Shown: positions 1 through 8,911 of the stretch, in pieces | Position numbering within the stretch: the first letter of the stretch is position 1 | How the letters are laid out: each line of letters opens with the position of its first letter | From: Girardinichthys multiradiatus | Taxonomy: Eukaryota > Chordata > Actinopteri > Cyprinodontiformes > Goodeidae | Reading direction: 5' to 3' | Length of the DNA stretch: 64,000 nt | Assembly (NCBI RefSeq): GCF_021462225.1 | Contig: NC_061802.1 | Span: forward strand, 9,939,859 to 10,003,858 | Made by a program: the position numbers and the translations under genes | The notes under the pieces: generated by a model | Database searches by the model: none | What the model was told of the DNA's origin: nothing | What the model saw: the letters and a program-made list of their open reading frames with translations, nothing else

Positions 1-201
1 TAGTTTTTACAGTTTCGGTTTGCTGAACTGAACATGGATACACACTTAATTTAATGTAAATGTGTGTACAGTTGAAAACAGATATTTAAATGTACTTTAT
101 AAAAATATACATAGCCTTTATTTTACAGCTGTTTCAAATTAAACTTTTTTTTTTCCACTTTTAGGTCATTTAGGGATGCCAAATTATATTTGCTATACGT
201 C
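1..201. other. AT-rich intronic flank, nothing recognised
   Basis: AT-rich sequence left of the gypsy LTR. I see no exon, RNA gene or repeat. It probably belongs to the anos1 intron that follows exon 9 and runs off the window. Confidence 0.5.
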
Positions 202-964
202 TGTTGGGGCTTGGGAGTGTGGGTTTTCTTTTTCCCTATTTTTACCACCTGAGGTCGCCATGGAGTTAAGGAGCGGATCCAGTGACAGGTGTTTCACATC
301 TGCAGCTGATTGTGTCTACCAGATGAGGAGTATGAAGGGAGCCAGCCACCAGTCCTTCATTGCCTGAGTGTTGTGCCAACGTGGTAAACCTCGAGCCTCA
401 AGTTACGTGATTTATATATCGCTTATACTAAGAAGAACTAACCCTCCTTGTATTCTTGCTTTGCTTCAGAGCTTCTACCTGTGGGGTGCGGACGGCTTAA
501 AGGCTGCCCCCTGACCCGGAAACCCCAAGAAACTTTCAAGATTTACAGTTCTACCTTTTGATTACCCAACAATCTGCCTGGCAGCTTGACCCTTAAATTC
601 GGTAGACCCTGTGGCTTCAGTAGGATTGTCAACCTGAGACAAAGAAACACATCAGCTCTGTTATTGGACCTCTCCCGGACTCCTGCTCTAAAGACCCCAA
701 CTAGAAGTTTCCTCCCAGCTCCTAGCTCCCATAGCAACAAGTAAGCCGACTGTAACTTATTGAAATATTTCCCCACCTGACTCCAAGTTTACCCACCTGC
801 ACTCTTCTTCCAGAGCTTACCGAGAAGCTAGGTGAGCCTGTCAGTGAGACCAGACCATTGCTCTCTGTGAACCTCAGAACAAGACCAGATTAAAAAACCT
901 GTTAAACTGTTTTCCTGTCTCCTGAGTGTGGTTATGCATGTGGGTCAAACAAATATCTATAACA
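202..964 (+). repeat. 5' LTR and leader of a Ty3/gypsy retrotransposon
   Basis: The segment begins TGTTGGGG and ends near ATAACA, just before the degenerate gag start at about 978. The layout (long LTR, very short leader, gag starting DPADLLRREL) fits fish Sushi/Mart-like gypsy elements as I remember them. No second LTR is present, so both boundaries are estimates. I do not see a clear tRNA primer-binding site after the LTR. The element is truncated downstream at the Tc1 junction near 2588. Confidence 0.5.
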
Positions 965-977
965 CTCAGGTCAAACT

Positions 978-1790
978 GACCCTGCAGACCTGCTCAGGAG
1001 GGAATTGGCTGAGCAACACCAGCTAATTCAGTCTCATGACACAATGCTTCGATCTCTCCATGAACAGCTTGCCGCCTCAAACCAATGTCTGGAACAGATG
1101 GCAGGACTCCTGCAGAGCCTGTAGCCCAGCCCGGCCTCCTCGCCACTGGAGGGTACAGCTGCCCCTCCGATCTCCCAGTCCTCGACCCACCGTGACGTCA
1201 CTTCCCCCAAACCGGAGAAGTTCTCTGGAGAGACGGGTTGTGGCGGCTTTCTATTACAATGTTTCCTAGTGTTTAATCGGTCACCCCATGATAACACGAA
1301 GATCTCATTCATCTTGTGTTTGTTAACTGGAAAGGCCCTACGGTGGGCGGAGGCAAGGTTCCGAGATCCAACTTGTTTTGGTTTTACTTACAAAGACTTC
1401 ATCGACGAATTTAGATTAACCTTTTCCGAGGAGATGGACCAAATTAGTCTGTCCCGCAAATTGTGGAACTTGAAGCAGGGTCTCAAGTCAGTCTCCGAGT
1501 TTTCTATAGAGTTTTGAACACTTGCCGTGCCGTCTGGATGGGATTCCAGTGTCCTGAAGGTGGCCTTTTTTCAGGCCCTAAACGAATTCTTAAAGGATGA
1601 ACTAGCCACATTAGATGAAATTGACTCTCTTAATGATTTTATTACCCTGGCTGTCAGATTAGACAACAGGTGGAGAGAGAGAAGAAGATTTAGGCAGGAC
1701 GGATCACTCACAGGAAGAAGTGCTGGCGCTCCGGTCCCGAAGCCACCTCAGGCCCCATACAAGTTAACGTAACATCAGAACCCGAACCCA
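978..1790 (+). pseudogene. Ty3/gypsy gag (capsid) remnant
   Basis: One frame can be followed from DPADLLRREL (978) through PEKFSGETG (about 1207), FNRSPHDNTK, LLTGKALRWAEARF and YKDFIDEFRLTF to the region around 1770. This is the retrotransposon Gag domain of fish gypsy elements, the capsid that packages element RNA. The frame is closed by TAG at 1122-1124 and TGA at 1515-1517, then by TAA at about 1770. The expected start codon is mutated (ACTGACCCT where ATGGACCCT is expected). The same-frame similarity on both sides of each stop shows these are point mutations in a dead copy. It cannot make a full Gag protein. Confidence 0.85.
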
Positions 1791-2587
1791 TGCAGATGGG
1801 TTGTGCCCACCTCTCCTCAGAAGAGAGACATAGGAGAAGGGCGGCGAACCTCTGTCTATACTGCGGCTCCCCTGAAAACTTTTTAGCATCCTGTACTTTG
1901 CAACCAAAAGATTGGGTCTGTCACTAAAGACAGGGAGTCTGACGGACCTATCCCCAGTTACATCACCTTCCCGTCTAACACCTACAGCCAAGATTCAGCT
2001 CCAAAACCCCTCCTACAACCTGTCTGCCCTTATTGATTCTGGATGTGAACGGGACCTAATAGACCGAAGTCTCATAGAGCAATTGGGGATTGGGACCGAG
2101 GAGCTGCCCACGCCTCTGAAGATTACAGCTTTAGATGGCGGAGAGCTCTCCAGAATTACTCACCAGACCAAACCCATTCAGCTTATCATCTCAGGTAACC
2201 ATCGTGAGACTAAGTCTTTCTACATCTTCCCCATTTTACATTCTTCCATCATTCTGGGTCATAGCTGGTTGAAATTACACAATCCTCATCTAGAGTGGGC
2301 AAAAGCAAGCATTCTGTCTTGGTCCTCAAACTGTCTCTCCTCTTGTTTACAGTCAGCTATTCCTCCTGGCGCCACACCGGCATCTCCCGAGGAGGCGGAC
2401 CCCAACAAGCTGTCAAACGTGCCAGCTGAATACCACGACTTGAAGATGGCGTTTAGTAAACAACAAGCCTTTTCTCTCCCACCGCATTGGCGCTATGACT
2501 TCGCCAACGATCTGCTCCCTGGAGCACCGTTGCCAACCAGTAGGTTATATAATTTATCCCGTCCTGAGCGTCAGGGCATGGAGGACT
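1790..2587 (+). pseudogene. Ty3/gypsy zinc knuckle, protease and start of reverse transcriptase
   Basis: After a frameshift near 1769, a nucleocapsid-like CLYCGSPENFLASC (about 1852-1895) shows three cysteines of a CCHC knuckle but no clear histidine. An open frame from 1912 encodes a retropepsin-type protease: SALIDSGCERDLIDRSL carries the catalytic D-S-G, and IILGHSWL is the flap-distal ILG motif. It runs into the polyprotein linker VPAEYHDLKMAFS and the beginning of the reverse transcriptase (DLLPGAPLPTSRLYNLS). The gypsy sequence stops at EDY, where the Tc1-type end CAGGTCC begins next to a TA at 2587-2588. No gypsy sequence was recognised on the far side, so the rest of pol is missing or was lost by rearrangement. 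Confidence 0.85.
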
Positions 2588-2588
2588 A

Positions 2589-3145
2589 CAGGTCCTTCTA
2601 AAAAAATTAGCATATTGTGATAAAGTTCATTATTTTCTATAATGTAATGATGAAAATTTAACATTCATGTATTTTAGATTCATTGCACACTAACTGAAAT
2701 ATTTCAGGTCTTTCATTGTCTTAATACGGATGATTTTGGCATACAGCTCATGAAAACCCAAAATTCCTATCTCACAAAATTAGCATATCATTAAAAGGCT
2801 CTCTAAACGAGCTATGAACCTCATCATCTGAATCTTTGTAATAATGCGTTGGACAGTTCTTAACCCAATTTTGGTAGTTTCTGCAGTCTCCTTAGATCTT
2901 TTCTCTGCTTGATGCATGCCAATAATTTGACCCTGCTGAAACAGACATCTTTTCAGGGATGTGTCTTTTGACATGGTTGCTTAAGAAATGAGAAGCAACT
3001 CATTGCACCAGATGGGGTTAAATAATTTGTTGCCAGCTGAAACATAATCATCAACTCATGCAGTAATTATCCAATGGGAATGGGAGGTTCATACCTATTT
3101 GCTTAGTTAAATCCAGGTGGCGACTTTTTTTTTGGCCAGGCAGTG
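2589..3145. mobile_element. Chimeric short Tc1 element with ends from two families
   Basis: The left end starts CAGGTCCTTCT and is the same roughly 240-bp terminal region as the Tc1 copy starting at 3194. From about 2837 the sequence is from another Tc1 family, whose terminus reads TTTTTTTTTGGCCAGGCAGTG. TA dinucleotides flank both sides (2587-2588 and 3146-3147), as expected for Tc1/mariner insertion. The two ends are not inverted repeats of each other. The element carries only the N-terminus of a transposase and cannot encode an active enzyme. Confidence 0.75.
2780..2974 (-). pseudogene. Tc1 transposase N-terminal fragment
   Basis: The minus-strand reading MSKDTSLKRC ... AETTKIGLRTVQRIITKI is the first helix-turn-helix of a Tc1-family transposase, which normally binds the element's inverted repeats. 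A family member would be about 340 residues. Here the frame leaves the homology after about 45 residues, where it meets the terminal repeat of the other Tc1 family. The catalytic DDE domain is absent. This is a broken fragment within the chimeric short element. Confidence 0.75.
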
Positions 3146-3193
3146 TATTTGCAATAATTCAACCATGTTTTTCTCTGTTGTAAAAACACTGTA
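3146..3193. other. 48-bp spacer between two Tc1 elements
   Basis: AT-rich sequence bounded by TA on both sides (3146-3147 and 3192-3193). It resembles neither gypsy, BEL nor Tc1. It is probably the old host sequence or a remnant of another repeat. Confidence 0.5.
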
Positions 3194-4142
3194 CAGGTCC
3201 TTCTCAAAATATTAGCATATTGTGATAAAGTTCATTATTTTCCATAATGTAATGATGAAAATTTAACAATCATATATTTTAGATTCATTGCACACTAACT
3301 GAAATATTTCAGGTCTTTTATTGTCTTAATACGGATGATTTTGGCATACAGCTCATGAAAACCCAAAATTCCTATCTCACAAAATTAGCATATTTCATCT
3401 GACCAATAAAAGAAAAGTGTTTTTAATACAAAAAAACGTCAACCTTCAAATAATCATGTACAGTTATGCACTCAATACTTGGTCGGGAATCCTTTTGCAG
3501 AAATGACTGCTTCAATGCGGCGTGGCATGGAGGCAATCAGCCTGTGGCACTGCTGAGGTCTTATGGAGGCCCAGGATGCTTCGATAGCGGCCTTTAGCTC
3601 ATCCAGAGTGTTGGGTCTTGAGTCTCTCAACGTTCTCTTCACAATATCCCACAGATTCTCTATGGGGTTCAGGTCAGGAGAGTTGGCAGGCCAATTGAGC
3701 ACAGTGATACCATGGTCAGTAAACCATTTACCAGTGGTTTTGGCACTGTGAGCAGGTGCCAGGTCATGCTGAAAAATGAAATCTTAATCTCCGTAAAGCT
3801 TTTCAGCAGATGGAAGCATGAAGTGCTCCAAAATCTCCTGATAGCTAGCTGCATTGACCCTGCCCTTGATAAAACACAGTGGACCAACACCAGCAGCTGA
3901 CACGGCACCCCAGACCATCACTGACTGTGGGTACTTGACACTGGACTTCTGGCATTTTGGCATTTCCTTCTCCCCAGTCTTCCTCCAGACTCTGGCAGAC
4001 TCTGACCTTGATTTCTGAATGACATGCAGAATTTGCTTTCATCCGAAAAAAGTACTTTGGACCACTGAGCAACAGTCCAGTGCTGCTTCTCTGTAGCCTA
4101 GGACTGGGGAATGCGGCACCTGTAGCCCATTTCCTGCACACG
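3194..4142 (-). mobile_element. Tc1/mariner element, truncated in the transposase
   Basis: The left terminus (CAGGTCCTTCTCAAAATATT, preceded by TA) and the following 270 bp match the terminal repeat of a common fish Tc1 family. The C-terminal two thirds of the transposase follow on the minus strand. Homology ends at about 4142 inside the codons for the region after CSKVLFSDESKFC, where BEL/Pao pol sequence begins abruptly. The far inverted repeat is therefore missing. The junction could be an abortive insertion or a later deletion. Confidence 0.85.
3472..4142 (-). pseudogene. Tc1 transposase, C-terminal two thirds, frameshifted
   Basis: The minus-strand pieces contain the DDE domain: the segment around SKYFFRMKANS (first Asp region), CRVSCWCWSTVFYQG, and the terminal block [20 protein letters not shown], which carries the third acidic residue. 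The protein ends GFPTKY at 3472. The pieces lie in different frames (3472-3702, 3669-3908, 3845-4162), so at least two frameshifts separate them. The N-terminal DNA-binding domain is absent. The enzyme would cut and paste the element at TA sites, but this copy is inactive. Confidence 0.85.
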
Positions 4143-6455
4143 CAGTAGACCATTTTCATCAAAAAATGGTTTCAAATCTTTGATTTTCTAAGCTGCCTTC
4201 AGATACTGCTTTGACCTTAGCTGGGATATTTCAGAGCTAAAACAACTCTCTTGTGTAGCCTTTATCCAGTACATTTCAGGGGCAATACGTTCTTCTGTAG
4301 TTAACTCTCCCTGAACCTTCTGACAAGACCTTGTGTTGGTAACAAACCGTTTTACCCATGCAGTAATTCTTAGCACAGTCTTAAGCTTGCTGTACCTGTC
4401 TAAGTTTAACAGAGGTTCAGCTTGCTCAATGCCAGTGAGCTGTACAACAGTATCATACTTAGATTTCAGCTCAGTGTTTACTTCATTGATTACATAGTCA
4501 TTATAAATGCCCAGTTCCCCTTCATCAGTGGACAGTGAAGTGGGTCCATTCCACCACAGCTGGCTCTCAATAAGACTCTGTACATGCTGACCCCACGAAG
4601 GCAGGTCGGCAGGGTTCATTTTGCCAGCACAGTGGGACCACAACTATGGGTTTGTGAGCCTTTGTATTTCACTCACTCTGTTTGCCACAAATGGTCTCCA
4701 TCGCTAGGCTGAGCTGCGGATCCAGTGAAGAGTGATCATTGAGTCCGTCCACATATTGAGCTGAGTTTTCTCCATGTTAAGTGGTTTAAGAAGGCTGTGT
4801 CCTAATCTTGCTCCAATAAGTGCACCCATAAGCTCCAAGCGAGGTATTGTCATCTTCTTCAGTGGTGCAACTCATGACTTAGAGGCCACGAAACTGGTAA
4901 CAGTCTCTCCTTGGTCATTTTGTTCTTGTAGATACGCCACAGCACTGTAAGCCTTTTCACTTGCATCACAGTAAACATGCAACCTTACACTGAGGGACTT
5001 TTGGTGAATGTCGATGTGGTACCACCTGGGAATGGCCACCAGGTGCAACAGTAGTAGCTCTGTACACCACTGTTCCCATTTCTCTGCCAAATCAGTGAGT
5101 AATGGTTCATCCCAACTGAGCCCTCTCTCCCACATTTCTTGGAAAAGGCACTTCACTCTGTAAATGGAGTAAGAAACCCAATAGGGTCAAAAATGGCTGA
5201 TGTCTGTAGTACACTTCTCTTTGTATTTCCCTTGTCCTTTAAAATGTCCATTAGCCTTCTTTGATCAAACACAAAACTATCTTGTTCCGGTCTCCAAATG
5301 ACTCCCAGCACTTTAAGGACATTTCCACAGGACTCTTTATCCCTGGTGCACTCTACTCCAGTCTCCTTCCACATAGCTCTCAGGTCAGGTGAGTTGGTAA
5401 CCCATTTGCAGAGGTTCATGCCAGCCTGAGAGAGAATGCCTTTTGCTGCAGTTGTCACATGTAGAGCTTCCTGCACAGTAGGTGAGCTTGCAATGAAGTC
5501 ATCTACATACATAGATTCTCTGAGAGCTGAGTCCTTGGCTGTTCTGTTTCCAAGTGTTTGAGATGTTTTCTAATGGTGGCAGCAAGCAGGGATGGGCTTG
5601 GAGACAATTCAAAAACAACTCTGTTCATTCTCAGGACACGTACTTCATTTTCCCAGCCTTTAGCTTGAGGTCCATGCATCCACAAGAACCTAACAGTGTC
5701 TCTGTCCTTTTCTGCAAGAGAGATCTGAAGAAAAGCCTTAGCTATATCAGCAGTAAATGCTATCTCATGCAGTCTGAACTCAATGAGCACATCCAGCAGG
5801 TTCGGGTTCAGGTTAGGCCCGGTGTGCAGACAGTCAATGAGGGATGGACTGCCTTTATCATATGAAGATGCATCAAATACCACTCTTAGTTTAGTTGTGG
5901 TCTTGTCCTCTTTTACAACAGCGTGGTGTGGCATGTAATATTTCACATTTACTGCCATCTGAAACCTCACAGATAACCTTTTGCAGGTAGTCCTCTATTA
6001 CACTGTTGTACCTGGCGAACAAGGTTGCATCAGCTTTCTCATTAAGCTCTCGAGGCGTCTTTTTGCTACCCTAAAGTTGTCTGGAAGCTGGTCTTTGTCA
6101 CATCGCCAGGGTAACTCAACTTGGTAGCGTCCATTTTCAAAGGTGGTTGTTTGTTCAAAGCTTTGCAGAACATCTGAGTCCTCTGGGCTTTCTGACTGTT
6201 TGTTTACAATACCAAGGGACTCCACCTCCCAGAATGCATGTAACTGCTTAGAGAGCTGAGTGTCTTCGGTCAAACTGATGTGCATGCACGTGGTGTCAGT
6301 AATACTGGAGGTAGTCACTGGTCCCTGTAAAGCCCAACCAAAAAGGCTTTCAACCGCCACTGGTGAATTTGTGACCCTTTGGACCTTTCCAGTAACAGCC
6401 TGCCAGTAGTAGTCTGCTCCTATTAACACCTGCAGCTCTTGTTCATTAGCACCCT
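4143..6455 (-). pseudogene. BEL/Pao retrotransposon pol (protease to pre-integrase)
   Basis: Reading from right to left on the minus strand: the Pao peptidase-like region (QVLIGADYYWQAVTG, 6430-6380), the linker before RT, reverse transcriptase (HHAVVKEDKTTTKLRVVFDA, FTADIAKAFLQI), the catalytic YVDD at about 5500, FDPIGFLTP, an RNase H-like region (VRLHVYCDASEKAYSAVAYL, then KMTIPRLELMGALIGARLG near 4850), and the post-RNase H motif KMNPADLPS (4620). It ends in LKPFFDENGLL at 4143, where Tc1 sequence begins. Frames change between 6455, 5512, 5156 and 4643 and stops occur near 4870 and 4187, so it is a dead copy. Integrase and the 3' LTR are missing. Confidence 0.88.
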
Positions 6456-7493
6456 CTAGTGGAAAGTCTGCAAGTTGCAGCCCTCTTTTTTTAAAATCTC
6501 TGCTTGAATGGGCTCACTTGGGACCTTTATCACAGCAGTACACACCTCAGGGGTCTCTATAGCTTCTATCTCAAGTTTCTGTTTAGTGTTCCACATGTTC
6601 TCAAGTTCAACCCTCACAACATTGCGTCTTTCTGTTAGAGGAGTGGTAGAATCAAAAACATGGAGGTTTAGTGTCTCTTGCCTTACAACTGGCAGTCCTA
6701 GGGCTTGGACAATGTTTCTGTGAATGAAACTACGCTGGCTGCCTCTATCTAACAGACAACAAGTTATCTTTCTCTCCTTTGGGCCTACAGCCCATGTCTT
6801 AACTGTTTGGAGCAATACTGTGTTGTGAGTATTCGTCTTAACTTTTACTGAGCTTGTCAATGAAGACAACACAGCTTCTGTAACTTCACTATTGCTGGTG
6901 GTGTCAATATCTGGCTTAGCTTCAGACAGCTCACAAACTGACAAGTGGTGTTTTCGATTGCACTGGATGCACAAAATCTTCACTCTGCAGTATTTTGCAA
7001 TATGTTTTGGACCTAAGCAGACATAACACTGTCCTAATTTTTTCAGCTTATCCTTCCGTGCACTTATTGTATAATCAGGACAGTTCTCTGGTTTATGGTC
7101 ACTACTGTCACAATACACACAGGTCCGGGGCATGACGTTGGCTGTGTGCAAAGCAGTGGCTGATGGTACGTTCCACTTTCTGGGTTTATCGCAGGCGTAG
7201 GATGGCTTGCCCACATGCTTCTGTTGTGGGCTCAGGTCCTTTGACGTGTGGCCTGGTCTGGTAAGCTGAATCGCTCGTTCTCTGCTTTGCACTTCATTTT
7301 GCAGAAACTGAATCAACTCTGGGACCTTCCATTCGTTTGTTGAGTTTGGTTGCTGTGTGTAAGCAAGCGCTATGTCTTCTGGAATGAGCTGTAGCAGCAC
7401 TGGACATAGCAGGCACCCGTACGTATCACTCTGCACTCCAAGGGACTCCAAGCTGTGTATTTGGATCTCACATTCATCATACAAGTTCCTCAA
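6456..7493 (-). pseudogene. BEL/Pao gag: DUF1759, zinc knuckles, aspartic protease
   Basis: A 345-codon open stretch. Residues 1-95 resemble the C-terminal part of the DUF1759 capsid-like domain (LLQLIPEDIALAYTQQ). Residues 125-195 carry paired knuckles (CVYCDSSDHKPENC, then CYVCLGPKHIAKYC and CIQCNRKHHLSVC). Residues 225-330 are a DUF1758-type peptidase with LLDRGSQRSFIHR, where family members usually have a small residue in place of Arg after the Asp. The frame ends at LQTFH through a frameshift in an A/T run near 6490, and the pol frame resumes directly behind it. The 5' part of gag and the LTR are missing beyond 7495. Confidence 0.88.
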
Positions 7494-7495
7494 TA

Positions 7496-7998
7496 ATAAT
7501 AATCAAGTAACTTATATTTAACAACATACAACTGTAAATAAGTCACAACACTATCAAAGCAACCCATTACACCTCAGCAAAACCACAGGCTGATCGTCTC
7601 CATGCTATGCCACATTGATGTACTAATTAATCAAAAACAAGGCCCAACCATGTATTTAGGGCATAGACATACTTTACAGAAGCCTGACATATCTGTTACA
7701 AACATAATTTTTTTTAATTGATCTTATGTAATATTCAAATTTTCTGAGACACTGACTTTTGGATTTTCATTATCTGTAAGTCATACTCATCAAAATTAGA
7801 AGAAATAAGTATAAGTAGCTTAAAATATTTCACTCTATGTGGACTGAATCTATGTGAGTTTTATTTTCTAAAATGATAGAAAAAGAAATTGAACTTTTCG
7901 CTGAAGAAAAGCATGATGTATGATGCATCAGGTTTCACTGTGAGAATGGTGTGTTCAGGGTGAAAATTAACGCTATCTGTTAGTTTCACACATAGCAC
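7496..7998. other. AT-rich intron sequence, nothing recognised
   Basis: About 500 bp of AT-rich DNA between the truncated 5' edge of the BEL fragment and the next Tc1 remnant. No LTR, exon or RNA gene was seen. Confidence 0.5.
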
Positions 7999-8650
7999 GT
8001 GGGCCAAATAAGTTTAATTTTTGTCTTATTGTCTTCCACTTACTTGTTGTGTCCTCGACATAGTTCTATTAAACTGAAAGGAACGCTGAAGTTTTTTACT
8101 GCAACCCTTTCAGTAAAGGCCAGATTTGGAGAGCATGACCAACAGCTGTCCTATCAACAGATCCAAGCTTTTAATATAAGTGGACATAACTTTGTAGGTT
8201 TTCAGTTGTGCCAAATCCTTTTAATTTTAGATAAGGAATTAAACAGTTCTTTGTATGACGCCCAAAGCTTGGAATATGTTTATAACCTAACTCTTAAACA
8301 TCTCCACAACTTTTTCTCTCACCTCCTGAGTCCATGGTCTTCATGGTGCTCTTTGTTCACTGATGTTTTCTAACAAACTTTTAAGGCCTACACAAAGCAC
8401 CTGGATATATGCCAAGGTTAAATTACACACAGGTGGACTCTAATTACTAATTAGGTGACTTCTGAAGGCAATTGGCAGAACAGGATTTTATTTCGGGGTG
8501 TCAGAGTAAAGGAATCCCATTACAAATGCAAGCCACACATTCAGGTTTTTATTTGTAAAAAAGAATTCTTGAAAACCTTGATCCATTTCTTTCCACCACA
8601 CAATAACTTACTAATTTTGTGTTAGTCTACCAGATAAAATCCTTATAAAA
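7999..8650 (-). mobile_element. Degenerate Tc1 remnant (transposase 5' half and terminal repeat)
   Basis: The stretch around 8090-8190 (CAGTAAAGGCCAGATTTGGA) matches the antisense of a Tc1 transposase N-terminal half. At 8400-8640 it has the typical leader and terminal region: ACACACAGGTGGACTCTAAT, then TAGGTGACTTCTGAAGGCAA. The same blocks recur in the remnants near 31740 and 45480. No open transposase frame survives and the outer inverted repeat is not intact. It ends about 120 bp from anos1 exon 9. Confidence 0.7.
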
Positions 8651-8772
8651 TAAACTGAGGTTGGTGGTTGTAATGGAAAATATTGTGGAAAAGTTCAAGA
8701 AAAATGTACAGAAATTCTGTTCTTGGCTGCTAAACTTTAGTTTGAGAGAAAGCTGATTATTTTTTGCTCTAC

Positions 8773-8911
8773 CTTCATGAATGATAGTGGTGAAAAAAAG
8801 CTGAGCTCTGTGACTTCTCAGCCTCTTCTGTCCCCAGTAGGCCACCGTCTGGACAGACACGACATAGGGAGTGGCAGGCAGCAGGCCCTGCAGCCACAGC
8901 TCGGTCTGTGC
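8773..8911 (-). CDS. anos1: anos1 exon 9 (second half of FnIII-2)
   Basis: A 139-bp minus-strand exon with acceptor CTTACAG at 8912 and donor GTAGAG below 8773. It reads AQTELWLQGLLPATPYVVSV and continues QTVAYWGQKRLRSHRAQLFF, then TTIIHE. This is the family segment that in human anosmin-1 reads LQAITYWGQTRLKSAKVSL, so the identification is firm. It encodes the last strands of the second fibronectin type III domain. It starts in phase 0, matching exon 8, and ends with one extra base. The next family exon should begin FnIII-3. I cannot find it in 1-8772, so the gene continues beyond the left edge. Anosmin-1 is a secreted heparan-sulfate-binding matrix protein that modulates FGF signalling and GnRH/olfactory axon migration. 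Confidence 0.93.

Noticed and set aside
1..8772. anos1 exon 10 (start of FnIII-3)
   Set aside because: I looked on the minus strand for family motifs after TTIIHEG and found only transposons and AT-rich DNA. It probably lies beyond the left edge.
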